The notes: generated by a model from the sequence alone, not told the origin. 64,000 nucleotides of DNA from Phyto melanocephala (GCA_941918925.1 OW799233.1:7928001-7992000); one strand, 5' to 3'. Shown: positions 1 through 11,959, numbered from the stretch's first letter. Translations and numbers: made by a program.

Positions 1-420
1 TTCTGAGATATGAGCAAAAAACCACGACCACCTCGTTTTTTTACACAAAAGAAAAAATATTAAAAATAAAAAAAAAATAATAAAAAAATTACAAAAAAAA
101 ATTTTAAAATAATTTAAAAAAAAATTATTAAAAATTTTTTAAAAATTTTTTAAAAATTTTTTTAAAAAATTTTTATAAGAAAATTAAAAAAAAATATATA
201 AAAAAAAATAACAAAATATAAATAATATATTAAATAAAATAAAATTTTTTTGGCTCAGCTGGGATTCGATGCCACTTTTATTCTAACCAGTATATACATA
301 TGTACGTATTTGATATGAGATGAATGGTGATACAAACAATTGTTATTACATGACTACACGTTGTGAAGGGTATATAAGATTCGGCATGGCCGAATATAGC
401 ACTGTTACTTGTTTTTACTT
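1..420 (+). repeat. R1 dispersed repeat, copy a (5' end cut by the window; core inverted)
   Basis: This is the right part of a family seen at least five more times in the window. It opens with the conserved block containing GAGCAAAAAACCACGACC (about 11-29). An A-rich core of ~180 bp follows, then a segment that reads GGCTCAGCTGGGATTCGATG (251 on), then the conserved 3' end with GAGATGAATGGTGATAC and the terminal palindrome ATTCGGCATGGCCGAAT near 380-396, ending in TACTTGTTTTT. In the sibling copies at 18516, 43501 and 49750 the core is T-rich and the GATTCGATG segment is on the other strand, so this core is inverted. No coding potential is visible. Confidence 0.75.
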
Positions 421-2161
421 CTGCTGTCAAAGTCTATACATAAAAAATAATTCTCTCTTTTTCTCATTTATTTTAAATGTCCGAACTTCATATTTAAAAA
501 ATATAAATTAAAAAGTTCTCTCCGAAATGCGGTTACCTGATGAATAAATATACCTTGAGTTTTACTAACAATTTCACAAAAGAAGTTACATTATGATAAT
601 ATAGTTTCTATAACGTCCTTAACTTCTCCTTTAAAGTTACAATTATTTGAGTTAGGGCCTTTCTATTTGTGACCATCGATATATTATATTATATAAAAAA
701 TAATAAGACAATTTAGTCACTGCTCAGCAAAGTTTAAGGAAAAAATTATTTAGAAAAATATTTTTTTAATATATTAAATTCTTAAAGCTTCTATTTGATT
801 TTTTTAAGCGATAGCGACAGCAAGTCGTAATTTCAGAAAATATTCCAGATAAAATCTAAATTAGCCTAGGAAGAATATATAAGGACTAAAAGACAAGTGC
901 TTCGATATTTTTGCAAAAGTATACATAAAAAAAATTAAATTTAAAGAGTCATACAGACTCTACTTGACTGTTTGCGTGCAGCGAACTACCACGGTGTTTA
1001 AAACTGTGTGTTCTATTATACAATTTTAAAATATATCTTTCAAAAAAATTTTCATAAAGAGATCGACGTACAAGGATTGTACTTTTATGGAAATTAGTTT
1101 GTAGGGATTACAAACTTATAATCAACAAATTGACTGAAGAGCAATTTGTTGCAGGGAAAAGGGGGTCGATTATAAGACAACAAGAGGGGATACCTGATCT
1201 TCTATTGATTAAATATGAACAACAAGGGATTTGTTTCAAACAACTTATATTATTTTATTAAATACTTATATGGGTGGGAAAAGAGATCCTTTGGATGAGT
1301 CCTCTGGTTGAACGTCTGGCCTGGTTGAGCGTTGAAAAGTTAATAATAATAGTAGGGAATAAATTTCATAGTTTTGGCGCTTTCGGCTAAAAGACTCGTT
1401 ATTTGTATCTCGTTACAATAAAGGAATTCACCATAGTCCGTGCAGAGACGGGAATAATGACTACATTTTATAAAAATTCAAATACTTAAATAGTATACAA
1501 TAATTCATAATAAATAAAAAGGGAGAGAATACATACAAATTAGATTCAAATTCAAAAAAAGTATTTACACCGCTTTCAACACACGGTAACCAAGCAATAC
1601 GGGTATAGAATGAAAGAACTTTATCAGTAGAATACAGTACATCGCAAAAATTAAAACCAAGATAGCGTCCAAAATAAAACAGAGTATCTTAGGGCTTAGA
1701 CAGTTAATTCATTGGATCCAATATCTAGGCTATTTTTGGAATTTTCACATATCTACACGAAAGTGAAGGATAAAAAAGATTCGGTACGGCCGAATATTTC
1801 ACTTACTTTCTTTATCTTCTTATTCTTTGTTTTAGATAACGCGATTTTAATATAATCACAAATTTCTGCAACATTTTAATATCATTTCCAAAGAAATGGG
1901 AATATTAGGGTGATCAAGAGCTCTTACTTTACAAATTTTAAATGCTTAAATTTATAATATTTATTTTTTAATTATCATAGAACTACATAATGCTAAGATA
2001 ATGCTAATTTACACATTTCACAAATAAAAACCTACCTATTCCTTTTTTTAATCTATCACAAATAAATTCTATTTCGAATTAAATAATTTGACATTTCATT
2101 CTTAAAACTGTTTTGTTTAATCACATTATTTCTCTTTGTTTTTGCTTTTTTTTCTATTAAG
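421..2161. other. Non-coding DNA upstream of the first visible phosphatase exon, probably intronic
   Basis: No convincing exon was found here. Around 512-556 lies a stretch (TTCTCTCCGAAATGCGGTTA, then a CCTGATGAATAAAT motif) that matches one arm of the small inverted-repeat element at 63787-63870. Near 640-690 a segment resembles 30575-30620 (the core being a TTTCTA..TTGACTATCGATAT-type string). About 1640-1810 is a fragment of the R3 repeat family, ending in a palindrome ATTCGGTACGGCCGAAT. The rest is AT-rich with nothing recognisable. Since the coding exon at 2162 starts in mid-codon, this region is most likely an intron of that gene. Confidence 0.5.
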
Positions 2162-5100
2162 ATATGCAAATGTATTGCCGCTTCCAGAAACTCGTGTCAT
2201 TTTGCAGCGTCTTAACGATGATGAAAAAACGGAATACATCAACGCCAATTATGTCACGGTAAGTTTAAATCTAATAATAAAAATAGAAAATCCACCATCC
2301 ATTGAACACCCCCCTCATTTAAATAAAAACACATACACACATTTGCATTTACACAGGGAAAATTGTGCGTGTATGTAAGAGTTATAAAATGCACTAATTT
2401 ATGCTCTCTGAATCTATACAAAAAAAAACGTAATTACTTGAATCGTGTAATCAACAACAACAACAACATTCATTAATAATGATTAAACATTGTGATGATC
2501 ACAAAGATAGTAATATTTTATTTAAATAGACTATGTATACTACAAACTATGTACAGTAAATATAATTAAAAAAAAAAAGAAAAGTAAAGAAAAATTTAAC
2601 TAAAACTATCTTAACAATAGAAAAAAAATGTAAACAAAATACATAAGTATGTATGTATGTATGTATTTCGAATGTACTTGTTTGTATTTAGATTGTTATG
2701 GTTTGTGCGCTTGACGTTTAAAAATGTGCATTTTTAGTGTAAAAAAAAATCATTAGTTTAACAACCTTTTTAATAATTCATTTAAATAAAATTTTTTTTT
2801 CTTACTTTATTTTTTATTTATGTAATAAATTTGTGGTTAAAGTGTGAGTCTAGATTTAAAAATATTTAAATAACTTAGTTATACTACATACATACGTACA
2901 TGTGTATGTATATCAGTGTGTGTGCGTAGAATTGTAAAAAAAAGCAACCATCAGTTTTCAAATACAAACAAAACATCCCAATAACGTTTAAATTTTTAAA
3001 TGAACAGCAAAAAAAAAACAATAAATAATAAATAAATAGTGCTTACTTTTGTCCGTCTGTCTGTTCGCTCGTCCGTCCGTCCGTCTGTGTTTTTTTTTTT
3101 TTCTATTTTTATAAAAACAAGATAAGACTTAATTCAATTAAAAATCGAACTGAGACAAGTAAATTTTATTCTCTTTTGTTTGCTAATAAATTTTAATATG
3201 AATCATTTAGCAAAATTGTCATTGTATCTCTTTCTACAGTTAGTTCAAGCACTTTCAGACGACATGTATTTTACATATAATTTGTAAAAATTTTTGAATT
3301 CAAAATGAATACATTTCGTGTAAATCGAATGAAGCATTGCTTATTTGAACTACATAAATGTGTATGTAAAAGTCATTTGAGAAATTTTCAATTAGAGCAT
3401 ATTCGATTTTGATTTGAAAAAGCATCCGACATCAACTGTTTTAAACAAAATAGAACTATGTTTAGCGGCACAGCACAAAGCAATTAAAGGAAAAACTAAA
3501 TGAATTAATAAAAAAGTTAGCATTTGGTATTTTTAAATTTTTCTTGATGAGTTAAAGAAGAAAAAATGAATTTTATAAACTTATATACATACATTTAAAC
3601 TTTGTATTCTAAAATTGAGGTTTATCAAAAAAAAAATGAACTTAAGCCTGAATAAAAATGAATAATAATAAATAAAGTTTTATATAAATACTGGCTGACC
3701 CGGCAAAAGTTCTTTTGCCATATAATTTATTTTTAGGAAATATTTTTTACATTAAAAAAAAAACGTTAACCATATGTGTTCTACGGTACGGAGATCTTTC
3801 TTAGTTTAAAATTTCATCGAAGTCATTGCGTTATTAAGGTGAGGCATAAATTGTCCCTTGGGGTGAGTCACCCTAAATATTTAGAAGTATGAAAAATAGA
3901 TGTTGATCGATTCTTAAACGTTTATTTCTGCCTTGGCTTGACTATAAACTGTGTACAATTTGAAGAAAAATACTAAAAGCTATATCGATGTAAGTACATA
4001 ATTAAAAAAAGTGGGCGTTAAAGTAGGTGTGGTAAAAAAAAAGTATTCTTATAATCATACGAGACTGTTAGTTATATTATGCGAAAATTCAAGAAGATCG
4101 GTCCAGCAGTCTGGCCTTCCTGAGGGGGCATGAAAAAAGGCGTGGCGTTGGGGAGTATGAAAAACAGATGTTGACCCGATATGCACACAAAATTTCATGA
4201 AAATCGGCCAAGCCATTTCGAAAGAGTTTAATCACAAACACCACGATACGAGAAGTTTTAAATATTAGAATTTAAAACAATTTTTGTACACAATACTGTA
4301 ATGACATTTGCTGAGTCCATTTTACAAGTCTAATTTATTAATAATATTAAAAAAAATAGCAAACAAGTTATTAAAAGTTGATAAAACACAATTCGTTACT
4401 GTATGTGTGAAAGCAAAAATTATCATCTGTAAATTGACAATATTGTCATATAATACGCAATTACATTTGAACTGCAGAATTGACAAATCATATGTATGTA
4501 AAATATCTACCGTCTGAAGGTAACTTTAGTGAACTCTATAAAAATTGTTTCATGTTCTGGGATGATTTTTTTTTTGTTATTTTAGCAATTGGGTGCAGTA
4601 ACTTATTTTGTACGAATGATTATTTTTTTTTATTTAGTTTTTAGTGGTGATATGTATATGTTAAGAGGGGTTTTAGTTATCCCATTTTTTTAATTCCGGA
4701 ATTAGGGAGTTTTTGGATTTTATTTTCTAACAAAAGCTACTTTTTTTGCAAAATAAAAAAAATTTTGGAGTATCTTTTTTGACTCAAACATTATGTTAAT
4801 TTTTTAACTTTTTTTGAAAATTTAATTACAAATTTTAAACAATTTTTACTTTTTGTAACTCTGCAGAACTTAAGATTTTATTAACTTTCCTATCCCTGAT
4901 TTTTTATCTGCCGGACGTTTAATATTATTTGATATTATTTGTTAGAATCTCCATACCTAAAGCACAGCGAACTCAATTGTTTGAGTAAAATTTCGATTGT
5001 GATCGAATGCCGTATATTGGCCGCTGTATTTTTATAGACTATACAAAATACAATGCATGGTTGTGAATGAACAAATGCTTTTACAGTATTAGATATACTT

Positions 5101-7166
5101 TCTCATTTTGAGTTTTTGGCAAGTATTATTTCTCAGTTTATTAGGATGAAGTGAGCTTAAGGAGCCACAACCAAACGTTACAATCATGTTGTCAAATCTG
5201 TTTTTATTCCCACTAGCTATAAAAACATGACTTGTTTAAACAAACAAATTTATTTCCCCTTCGATATCCGATAACTGTAAACAACGTTTGTGCTAATGTT
5301 ATACGGGATGAATACAATTCACTACACACCCATTACAAACGACTAGTTCAAAATTTCGCATATATGACAGAAAATAAAAATAATAATTTTTCTTTAAACA
5401 ATCATCAATCATTGTGTATCGTTTAATTAAATTTAAACAAATATGTGCGCTTCATTCTTCACATATTTTAATTATCAAAAATTTTTAAGAATAGCTTTTT
5501 TGAAACTCCAATCACTTTAGACAGTCACTCAAACAAATTTATATTAAATTACACATATTACTGGATTCTTCACTAATATGATTAAACCTCTTACTTTTGT
5601 ATATTCTTTCATGTTTACTCTTCGTACAAAAATAATAATAATAAATAAATTTAGTAAAACAGGTATTTTGTGCTGTTAATCATCAAACTTTATTTTTTAG
5701 TCATATTCGGGGATTAAAAGAACAAAAAATATACACAATTAAAACCCACGTAAATAAACATCAATAAACATTGTTTAATTAATTTTATTATTTACTTCAG
5801 AGAATCTTACTATGACGTAAAAAAAACTCAATAACCATTTTACTTTGCAGGGCCCGAAAGATGCTCCCAACTATTATATCGCCTGTCAAGCTCCACTTGA
5901 ATCTACTGTAGAAGATTTTTGGCGTATGATTTGGGAACAACAATCACGTGTCATTATCCAAGCCACCGATCTCATCGAGAACGGGGTGGAGAAATGTGCT
6001 GAATACCTGCCACCATCGGTGACATTAGATAATCATTCCATATTTGGTGATTTTCAAATCACCCTACAGAATCGTGAAGTCAAAGATAAGTATGCTATTT
6101 CAACGATACTGTTAAAAAATGTTGCGGAAAACTCCTCGCGTGAACTCACTCACTATTGGTATAAATGGCCTGAAGTGGGAGTACCCTCTGAAGAAGCTCC
6201 AATTATTGCTATGCTCTTAGAGGCGAGATCTTCACTCATTAGCTATGCCATCGAGCAGGCCAATGACGAAAAGGATAAATCATCTATGGCAACACTAAAG
6301 TCAGCCGAAGACGGTACAGTGTCTAACAACAGTTCGACTACTGCACCAACAAATAATTCTAATGTTAGCAGTGCTAATGGCAGCAGTGGTGAAATAAATG
6401 GTAATATATCGACAGTGCACATTAAAAAGGCTGCCAGAAATCAGGGGTAAGTAAAATATTTCTTTAAATTATTAATATGGAATATATATGTACATAATTC
6501 CTTAAATAGGTAAAACGCTATAAAATTATGAATATTAGTAGAACTTGATCTGTTTATTGTCGCCTACGAAAATAAAAATTAGCCCAAGTTGACTTCATAA
6601 ACAACGGTTGCCATGTAGGCATTATTGTCTACATATAAACTTGTGAATTTTAAATTTAACAGATTGTAGTCGGTAGCCTGCTGTCGTCAATGTGTTTAAT
6701 GCATAAATACGTTATAAAATAATAATGATGCCAATTTTTTTACATATAAGATTAGAAAGATATAACATAATCTAAATTTTGTACTATTTTTCTATACTCC
6801 ACAATTTCCTGTTGTTGTCAAAGTGTATGTTACACTTCTCTTACTTATCACTATTTATTTATTTAAAATTTCTTTTGATTTGTGTTTAATGTTTTCTATA
6901 TGTGAATATGTACTTTTTTGTATTTTTTTAGTCCCTTAACTGTTCACTGCTCTCCAGGTACTGGACGTACAGGCACTATAATTGCCTGTGACATAGCAAT
7001 AAGAAGTCTGGAAACACCCAAACGAACTGTTGACATACCACAAATTGTCTACTATGTCAGAAGGGGCAGGGCCAGTGCGGTACTAACAAAGGAACAATAC
7101 GAATTTATTTATAAAGTTGCCAATATGTATGCAGCTAAAATAACAAATCCCACAAACTATAATTAA
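2162..7166 (+). CDS. Protein tyrosine phosphatase, last three coding exons; altered catalytic residues
   Basis: Exons 2162-2258, 5851-6446 and 6932-7166 (stop TAA 7164-7166) join in phase (2/0/2) with GT-AG sites. The 5' part of the gene is outside the window or unrecognised. The product is the C-terminal part of a classical PTP domain, which removes phosphate from phosphotyrosine. Visible motifs are RYANVLP (phosphotyrosine loop), YINANYV, the central YYIACQAPLESTVEDFW, the WPD-loop equivalent WPEVGVP, and the P-loop HCSPGTGRTG with catalytic Cys and Arg intact. Three things are unusual. The WPD general acid is Glu. The Q-loop reads AVLTKEQY where VQTxxQY is usual. An Asn/Ser-rich insertion of about 60 residues sits between the WPD loop and the P-loop (97 residues from the WPE Glu to the P-loop Cys, against about 34 in PTP1B). 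WPE is typical of membrane-distal D2 domains of receptor PTPs. It may be the orthologue of an uncharacterised Drosophila receptor-type PTP; I cannot name it with confidence. Confidence 0.85.
3691..4269 (-). mobile_element. Helitron-like non-autonomous element in the phosphatase intron
   Basis: Read on the minus strand, the element starts with TCTAATATTTAAAACTTCTC at 4269. It ends near 3691 with the GC-rich block TTGCCGGGTCAGCCAG, whose final CCAG stands where Helitrons have CTAG. This 5'-TC and CTRR-like 3' end with a GCCGGG block is shared with the elements at 25678, 37931 and 52942. The interior carries GTGGGCGT-type motifs also found inside those elements. There is no Rep/helicase coding sequence, so it would have moved in trans. 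Family assignment is from termini only. Confidence 0.6.
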
Positions 7167-7215
7167 AGGCGAAGGCGATTACGAAAATTATTTAAGTGCC
7201 TTGTATTAAATGAAG

Positions 7216-7221
7216 AATAAA
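7216..7221 (+). terminator. Polyadenylation signal of the phosphatase gene
   Basis: AATAAA lies 50 bases after the stop codon of the phosphatase gene, with an AT-rich downstream region. It is the first canonical hexamer after the stop. Confidence 0.55.
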
Positions 7222-8492
7222 CAATTAAATTATCTTTGTATATAAAATATTTAAAAAATATTTAAAAAAAAACTAAAAACACTCAGCAACCCATTTTAGT
7301 CATTATAATTATTATTGTTTATTAATTTTATTTATAAATATGTGTGTATATCTAACGTTATTAAAATTTTTATATAATTTTGTTGTTGTTTTTTTTAACA
7401 AAACGTAAAATAAAACAAAACAGTAGTGCAGCTTTATTATGAACATACAAAAAAAAAACAATAATTATTTATTATTACATATAATTATTTATCTACTATG
7501 TATGTATTTTCTATTTGTTTTAATAATAATTTGCTCTAAAAACAACAAAAATTTTGTTATGTATAAATTCCTCTTTTATGTGATATAATTATTAAATTAA
7601 TAAAAACATATTAATAACTAAAAATTGTATACTTTATTTTCTTGTATTTACATGTTGATGTATTTTATATTATATTCCATTACTTTTTAAGAATTAAAAA
7701 AATTACAACTTTTTTCGAAATATCAATTTTATATTTAAAAAAAAAAAATTTAGAAAATTTTATTTGTAATTAAATACAAAATTCATATGTATGTATAAGA
7801 AGGTACTCACAGTTTACTGTTGATTATGTGTAGATACAATTTAAGTCTACTTTTGGGTTGTAAATATTGTGCTAACAGCAAGTGTTCAAAAACCCCTAAA
7901 GTATGCTAGTAATTTTATTAGTAAATTTATTTAAAATATGTGAATCTCTAAAATTAGAAACATTGTATAGGTACATAAAATAAAAATAAAATTTATATAA
8001 TACTTTGTTAGTTATGTATAATAAACGAAATATTCGAAATAAAAAATATACTATATAACGTACGCATATACATATGTATGTATGTAAAAAATTAAATTTT
8101 GAATTTTAGCAGATTGTCTCTTATTGTGTAATATAAGGTAAGATTTATCATTTTCATAAAATGTTTGTCTCGTAACGGCTCTTTTAATAGTAGGGAACAG
8201 TTTTTTTTAAGACACTTTATACCAAGATCATTGTCATTTTTAATAGTTTCCTATATCCAATATCGAATAATTATTAAATAAGTTTAATCTAATTTAAAAT
8301 ATATCTACATTTTTTAGATTTAATTAAAATTTTAAGAAAAGATTGGCGTATTTCAGATTGATTATTCGCACCTTTGCAAAAAGAGTAACGTAATAATTTT
8401 TAAGTGGATTAAATTATGTTTAATAAAAACTTATTTTTTTCAATGTTATTTGTAACATTAAATTTTTTTCCTTTACTTGTATTACTAGCATT
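7222..8492. other. AT-rich intergenic DNA, no feature recognised
   Basis: Simple AT-rich sequence downstream of the phosphatase, with short TATG/CATA runs (for example near 8065-8090). No open frame, repeat family or RNA gene is supported. Confidence 0.5.
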
Positions 8493-9388
8493 GGATGTCC
8501 CAACTAGAATGCAATTTTTAAATTTGGCGCCATTCGAAGTGTCATTGTTTGACATTTGAACAATTGTTATTGTTTGCTAGTAGAAAGTACGAGGTTAGTA
8601 AAAATGGAGCGCTACACGAAAGAACAACGCATTCTCATTGTGAAATTGTCTTACCAAAATGGTGAAAGTTTTGCGGCTACAGTTCGCAATTTGCGATCGT
8701 CCCATTTCCCTCTTAATGGCTTCGTTAATAGGCAGAATTGTCGAATTTGGAGTGAGGAAAATCCTCGAGTGATTCACGAGAAGCAAATGCATCCTCAACG
8801 TGTCACTGTGTGGTGTGGTTTTTGGGCTGAAGGAATCATTGGATTTTTTTTTATGAAAATGAGGCAGGTCAAGCGCAAACAGTCAATGGTGTTTGGTATC
8901 GTGAAATGATAACCAGTTTTTTCTTGCCTAGAATTGAAGAAATGAATGTGGAGGGCATGTGGTTTCAACAAGATGGCGCCACATGTCATACAGCCAGAGA
9001 AACAATTCAATTGCTGCATCAGTCATTTCCCGGTCGTGTTATTTCGCGTTTTGGAGACCAGAATTGGCCGCCTAGATTGTGTGATTTAACACCTTTAGAT
9101 TTTTTTCTTTGGGGTTTTTTGAAGTCGATGGTTTACGCAAATAAGCCGACGACGACTCAAGCCTTAAAAGATGAAATTAGACGCTGCATTAATGAAATAC
9201 CGCAGCATTTATGCAAAAAAGAAAAAGATCGCGTGTGTGAAGCAACGTCGCGACTGCCATCTGCACGATATATTGTTCCATACATAACCTCATTCTGTCT
9301 ACTTTACGATATAATAAAGTTTCACGATTTTTTTTAAATATCTGTGTTTTATTTAAAATTTAAAAATTGCGTTCTAGTTGGGACACCC
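8493..9388 (+). mobile_element. mariner element (DD41D, rosa-like), internally deleted
   Basis: About 0.9 kb bounded by near-perfect inverted repeats. The left end is GGATGTCCCAACTAGAATGC at 8493; the right end, read on the other strand from 9388, is GGGTGTCCCAACTAGAACGC. The inverted similarity continues into TTTTTAAATTT. Inside is a broken transposase (separate entry). The spacing between the second and third catalytic aspartates (QQDGATCH to TPLDFFLW) is 41 residues, which is the DD41D arrangement described for rosa-type mariners. The element lies between the phosphatase gene and the next gene and is probably inactive. Confidence 0.85.
8604..9337 (+). pseudogene. Broken mariner transposase
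   Basis: The frame starting with MERYTKEQRI (8604) encodes the N-terminal helix-turn-helix start. It then jumps directly from the first DNA-binding segment into PLNGFVNRQNCRIW, so roughly a hundred residues, including the first catalytic Asp, are deleted near 8700. After PQRVTVWCGFWAEGIIG a frameshift near 8845-8850 moves the reading into the frame that contains [16 protein letters not shown] and CDLTPLDFFLWGFLK, which hold the second and third catalytic Asp. The C-terminal tail after about 9215 no longer resembles the family and probably has another frameshift. It is non-functional. Confidence 0.85.
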
Positions 9389-10347
9389 GATAGTTGCCTA
9401 CTGTTTAAAAAACGAGCGTAATTTATTTAACTCTAGATGCTAGTATGCAGGCCCTCCTGAATTTCCGTCACGAAATTTTTTAATTATCGCTACATGGAAA
9501 AATAGTCGTTTGGAAAATTGTAAAATGCAAAAAAAAAAAATAATAACTGTGCAAAACATTTTTAAACGTCAAAAATGTCTTGACCAAACAATTAACATTT
9601 ATTTGAATTTTTGTTTAGTTGATGGAGAAAAATTCCCGCTAAGTGTAATTGCGTCCCTAAAAAAAATTCCGTAACGGAAAGTTAACTGAAAAATTTTAAA
9701 ACCTTTTTTCAGGTGGTTTTTAATTTTACATGTATCCAACCGTGCAGCGCGATACTGTCAAGTGGAGTCTAAATGACACCGTCATTTTATACATACATAT
9801 CTTATGAAAAATTAAATTTAGACAGAAATGCATAATGAACTTTAATGTTCAAACGAAATTACGTTTACAAAAGTCAGGCAAAAAAATATATGTAATATTG
9901 CCCATAATTTAATCGACAGCAGTAACTAACCATTTGGTTTTTTTGTAAATCTATGAAATTAAAAAAAAAAAATATGTTAAGATTATTAGCGAATTAGTGA
10001 TGCCGGAAAATATGATACACTATTTTAAAAGTTACCTGATGATCAATTCTTGTTCTCGGAAATTGTGAAATGTAATACTCAGAAAATTTTAGTTTCAAAT
10101 AGCACAAAATCCCGTGAACCCTCCGAAAGTTCTTAATTTTGTATTTTCAATAGAACCAAAATTAAATAGGTGCCACAATGTACATATATAAAGCAGCTCA
10201 AAGATAAAAATGATTTGTTCTATTCTTATCTAATATTGATGTTATATTTTTCCTCCACAAAACAGATTTTTTTTTTTTGTTTTAAAATTTAATGGCAGAG
10301 GTACATAACCAAAAAGTCAGGGTATTCACAGGGTATTCTCCGTGGAA
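9389..10347. other. Intergenic DNA, no feature recognised
   Basis: AT-rich sequence with no open frame of interest and no repeat that I could match elsewhere in the window. Confidence 0.4.
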
Positions 10348-10645
10348 CGACCTATACCTCTGTATAGGAAGTAAATAAAATTGAGTTATATGGTTCTTCT
10401 TCAGTTACAAACGTTGATTTAGGCACCGCAAGTCGACATATACCTCTGTATAGAAAGTCGGAGACACTCGAGCAATAAATAAAAATTGAGTTTAATGGTT
10501 CTCCTCCAGTTACAAAACTTTGGTTTAGGTACCGCAGGTCGACCTATACCATTGTATAGGAAGTCGGAGACGTCTGAACAATAATTGCTGCTGAGTTTTA
10601 TGGAACTCCTCCAGTCACAAGTAAATTGAGTTTATTTGGTACTCC
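10348..10645 (+). repeat. Tandem repeat, about three units of ~105 bp
   Basis: Units begin with CCTATACCTCTGTATAGGAA (10351), ATATACCTCTGTATAGAAAG (10438) and CTATACCATTGTATAGGAAG (10544). Each continues with GTCGGAGAC, AATTGAGTTTAATGGT, CTCCTCCAGTTACAAA and TTTAGGTACCGCAGGTCGAC. The first unit is shorter (about 87 bp) because the GTCGGAGAC part is missing; the third decays after 10620 into a partial fourth. No match to a known satellite is claimed. Confidence 0.8.
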
Positions 10646-11632
10646 TCCAATTAAAACGAAAACACGCGGTTAACTGTAGAATAGTCTGGAAACTGTATCC
10701 AAAGCACAGTAACGAGACGCCACACAGTTAACCTCGCGAAAGTGAGACGCAAGACTCTCGAAGTCAGATAAAAAGGGACAACCTGATTGCCATTAAATGA
10801 TAATGGCAAAAACACGCGAGCTCTTGACCCGACCAAAACTGAATCACGGCTGCCACAAAAGAGATAGACAAACAATAGCTGCTTTTTAAGGGCAACAATT
10901 TAACCACTGATTTGAAATAGGGCATAAAGGAAAATATTTCAACTTTTTTTATTTGTTAAAAACACAAAAGCCGAAAATTTATTTTCTAATAAAAATATTA
11001 CCATAAGCTTCCATTTCAAAAAAAAAAAAACAACAAAAAACTTTAATTGTTGCCATCTTGTCACCCTTGCATTAAAATATTTAACTCTTTTGCCAAACAT
11101 TTCTCACACCTTTATACAATGTGTGTAGGTGGAATAAAGACGCAGACTACCATTTCGTGACCCTCTTAAATCCCTTCGCCACACAATTATTTCAAGACTA
11201 CCGATTGGCATCCCTTTATTTATATATCTTTACCTATGTACATGACGGTGAAGGGTATTTTGAGATCGGAACGGCCGAATATACCACTCTTACTTGTTTC
11301 TTTATTTATTGTTAAAAAGAATCAATTTTAATATATAAAAAAAAATGTTTAAGCTCAATGATAACTTTTGGCACACCCTGTTCTGTTCTATTTTGTACAT
11401 CATGGTAAAAAAATTCCACTAAAAAAAATATATTTAACTGTTTATATTTTAATAAAAATTTCACCAGAAAATTTAAATAAAACAACTCGAAATTTTTTTT
11501 ATTTCAATAAAAGCTAAACTGGAAAAATTCGCCCACATTATGTAAAAATTTATGATGCATTTTTTTAATTTTTTAAATAATCTAAAATACCAATTTTTAT
11601 AAAAATTAATCCAATAGTTGTTGATCCTATTA
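10646..11632. other. Intergenic DNA with an R3-type repeat end at 11235-11302
   Basis: The 10650-10880 stretch is less AT-rich than its surroundings but has no recognisable protein on either strand. At 11235-11302 is a fragment ending in ACGGTGAAGGGTATTTTGAG, a palindrome (ATCGGAACGGCCGAAT) and CACTCTTACTTGT. This is the terminal module shared by the R1 and R3 repeats. The remainder is AT-rich filler. Confidence 0.5.
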
Positions 11633-11947
11633 AAGGCCATGACTGACTATCAGATTTAGTCGTTCGATATGTCAAAAATTGTATGTGTGTTCAGAAAGTG
11701 TGATAGTGTGGACACAAAGTGCACATGTGTGACAGATTTTTTGACATGTGTGTCCGATTTGATAATCTTTTGAAAATTTTCATAAAATAATAGAGTCTGT
11801 GCGATCAGAGTTGCTTTTTCTAAGCAAGTATGACAGTGTGGCATCCAATAACACATTTTGTTGCGATTTTTTCATGTAGGACAGAAAACTATCAGATTTT
11901 TATTTGACATAATCGCACGACTTTGTAGGATAGTCAGTCATGGCCTT
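11633..11947. mobile_element. MITE of ~315 bp with long imperfect terminal inverted repeats
   Basis: The left end AAGGCCATGACTGACTATC (11633) is repeated inverted at the right end (GATAGTCAGTCATGGCCTT, ending 11947). Imperfect inverted similarity continues for about 50 bp. Flanks read ATTA and AAGT, so no clear target duplication can be called. It contains no coding sequence. Similar AAGG...CCTT ends are seen on the element at 32172-32779, which may have used a related transposase. Confidence 0.7.
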
Positions 11948-11959
11948 AAGTTGCGAAGA

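Noticed and set aside
60..240. Origin-like or scaffold-attachment-like AT-rich block
   Set aside because: It is the AT-rich core of the R1 repeat and recurs in other copies; no evidence for an origin function.
8595..9019. Minus-strand open frames over the mariner element
   Set aside because: They are antisense shadows of the transposase remnant, which has clear family motifs on the plus strand.
10651..10875. Minus-strand frame of 74 codons with a Gly/Arg/Ser-rich start, considered as an LTR or gag remnant
   Set aside because: No gag, protease or primer-binding-site features and no paired long terminal repeat found nearby.
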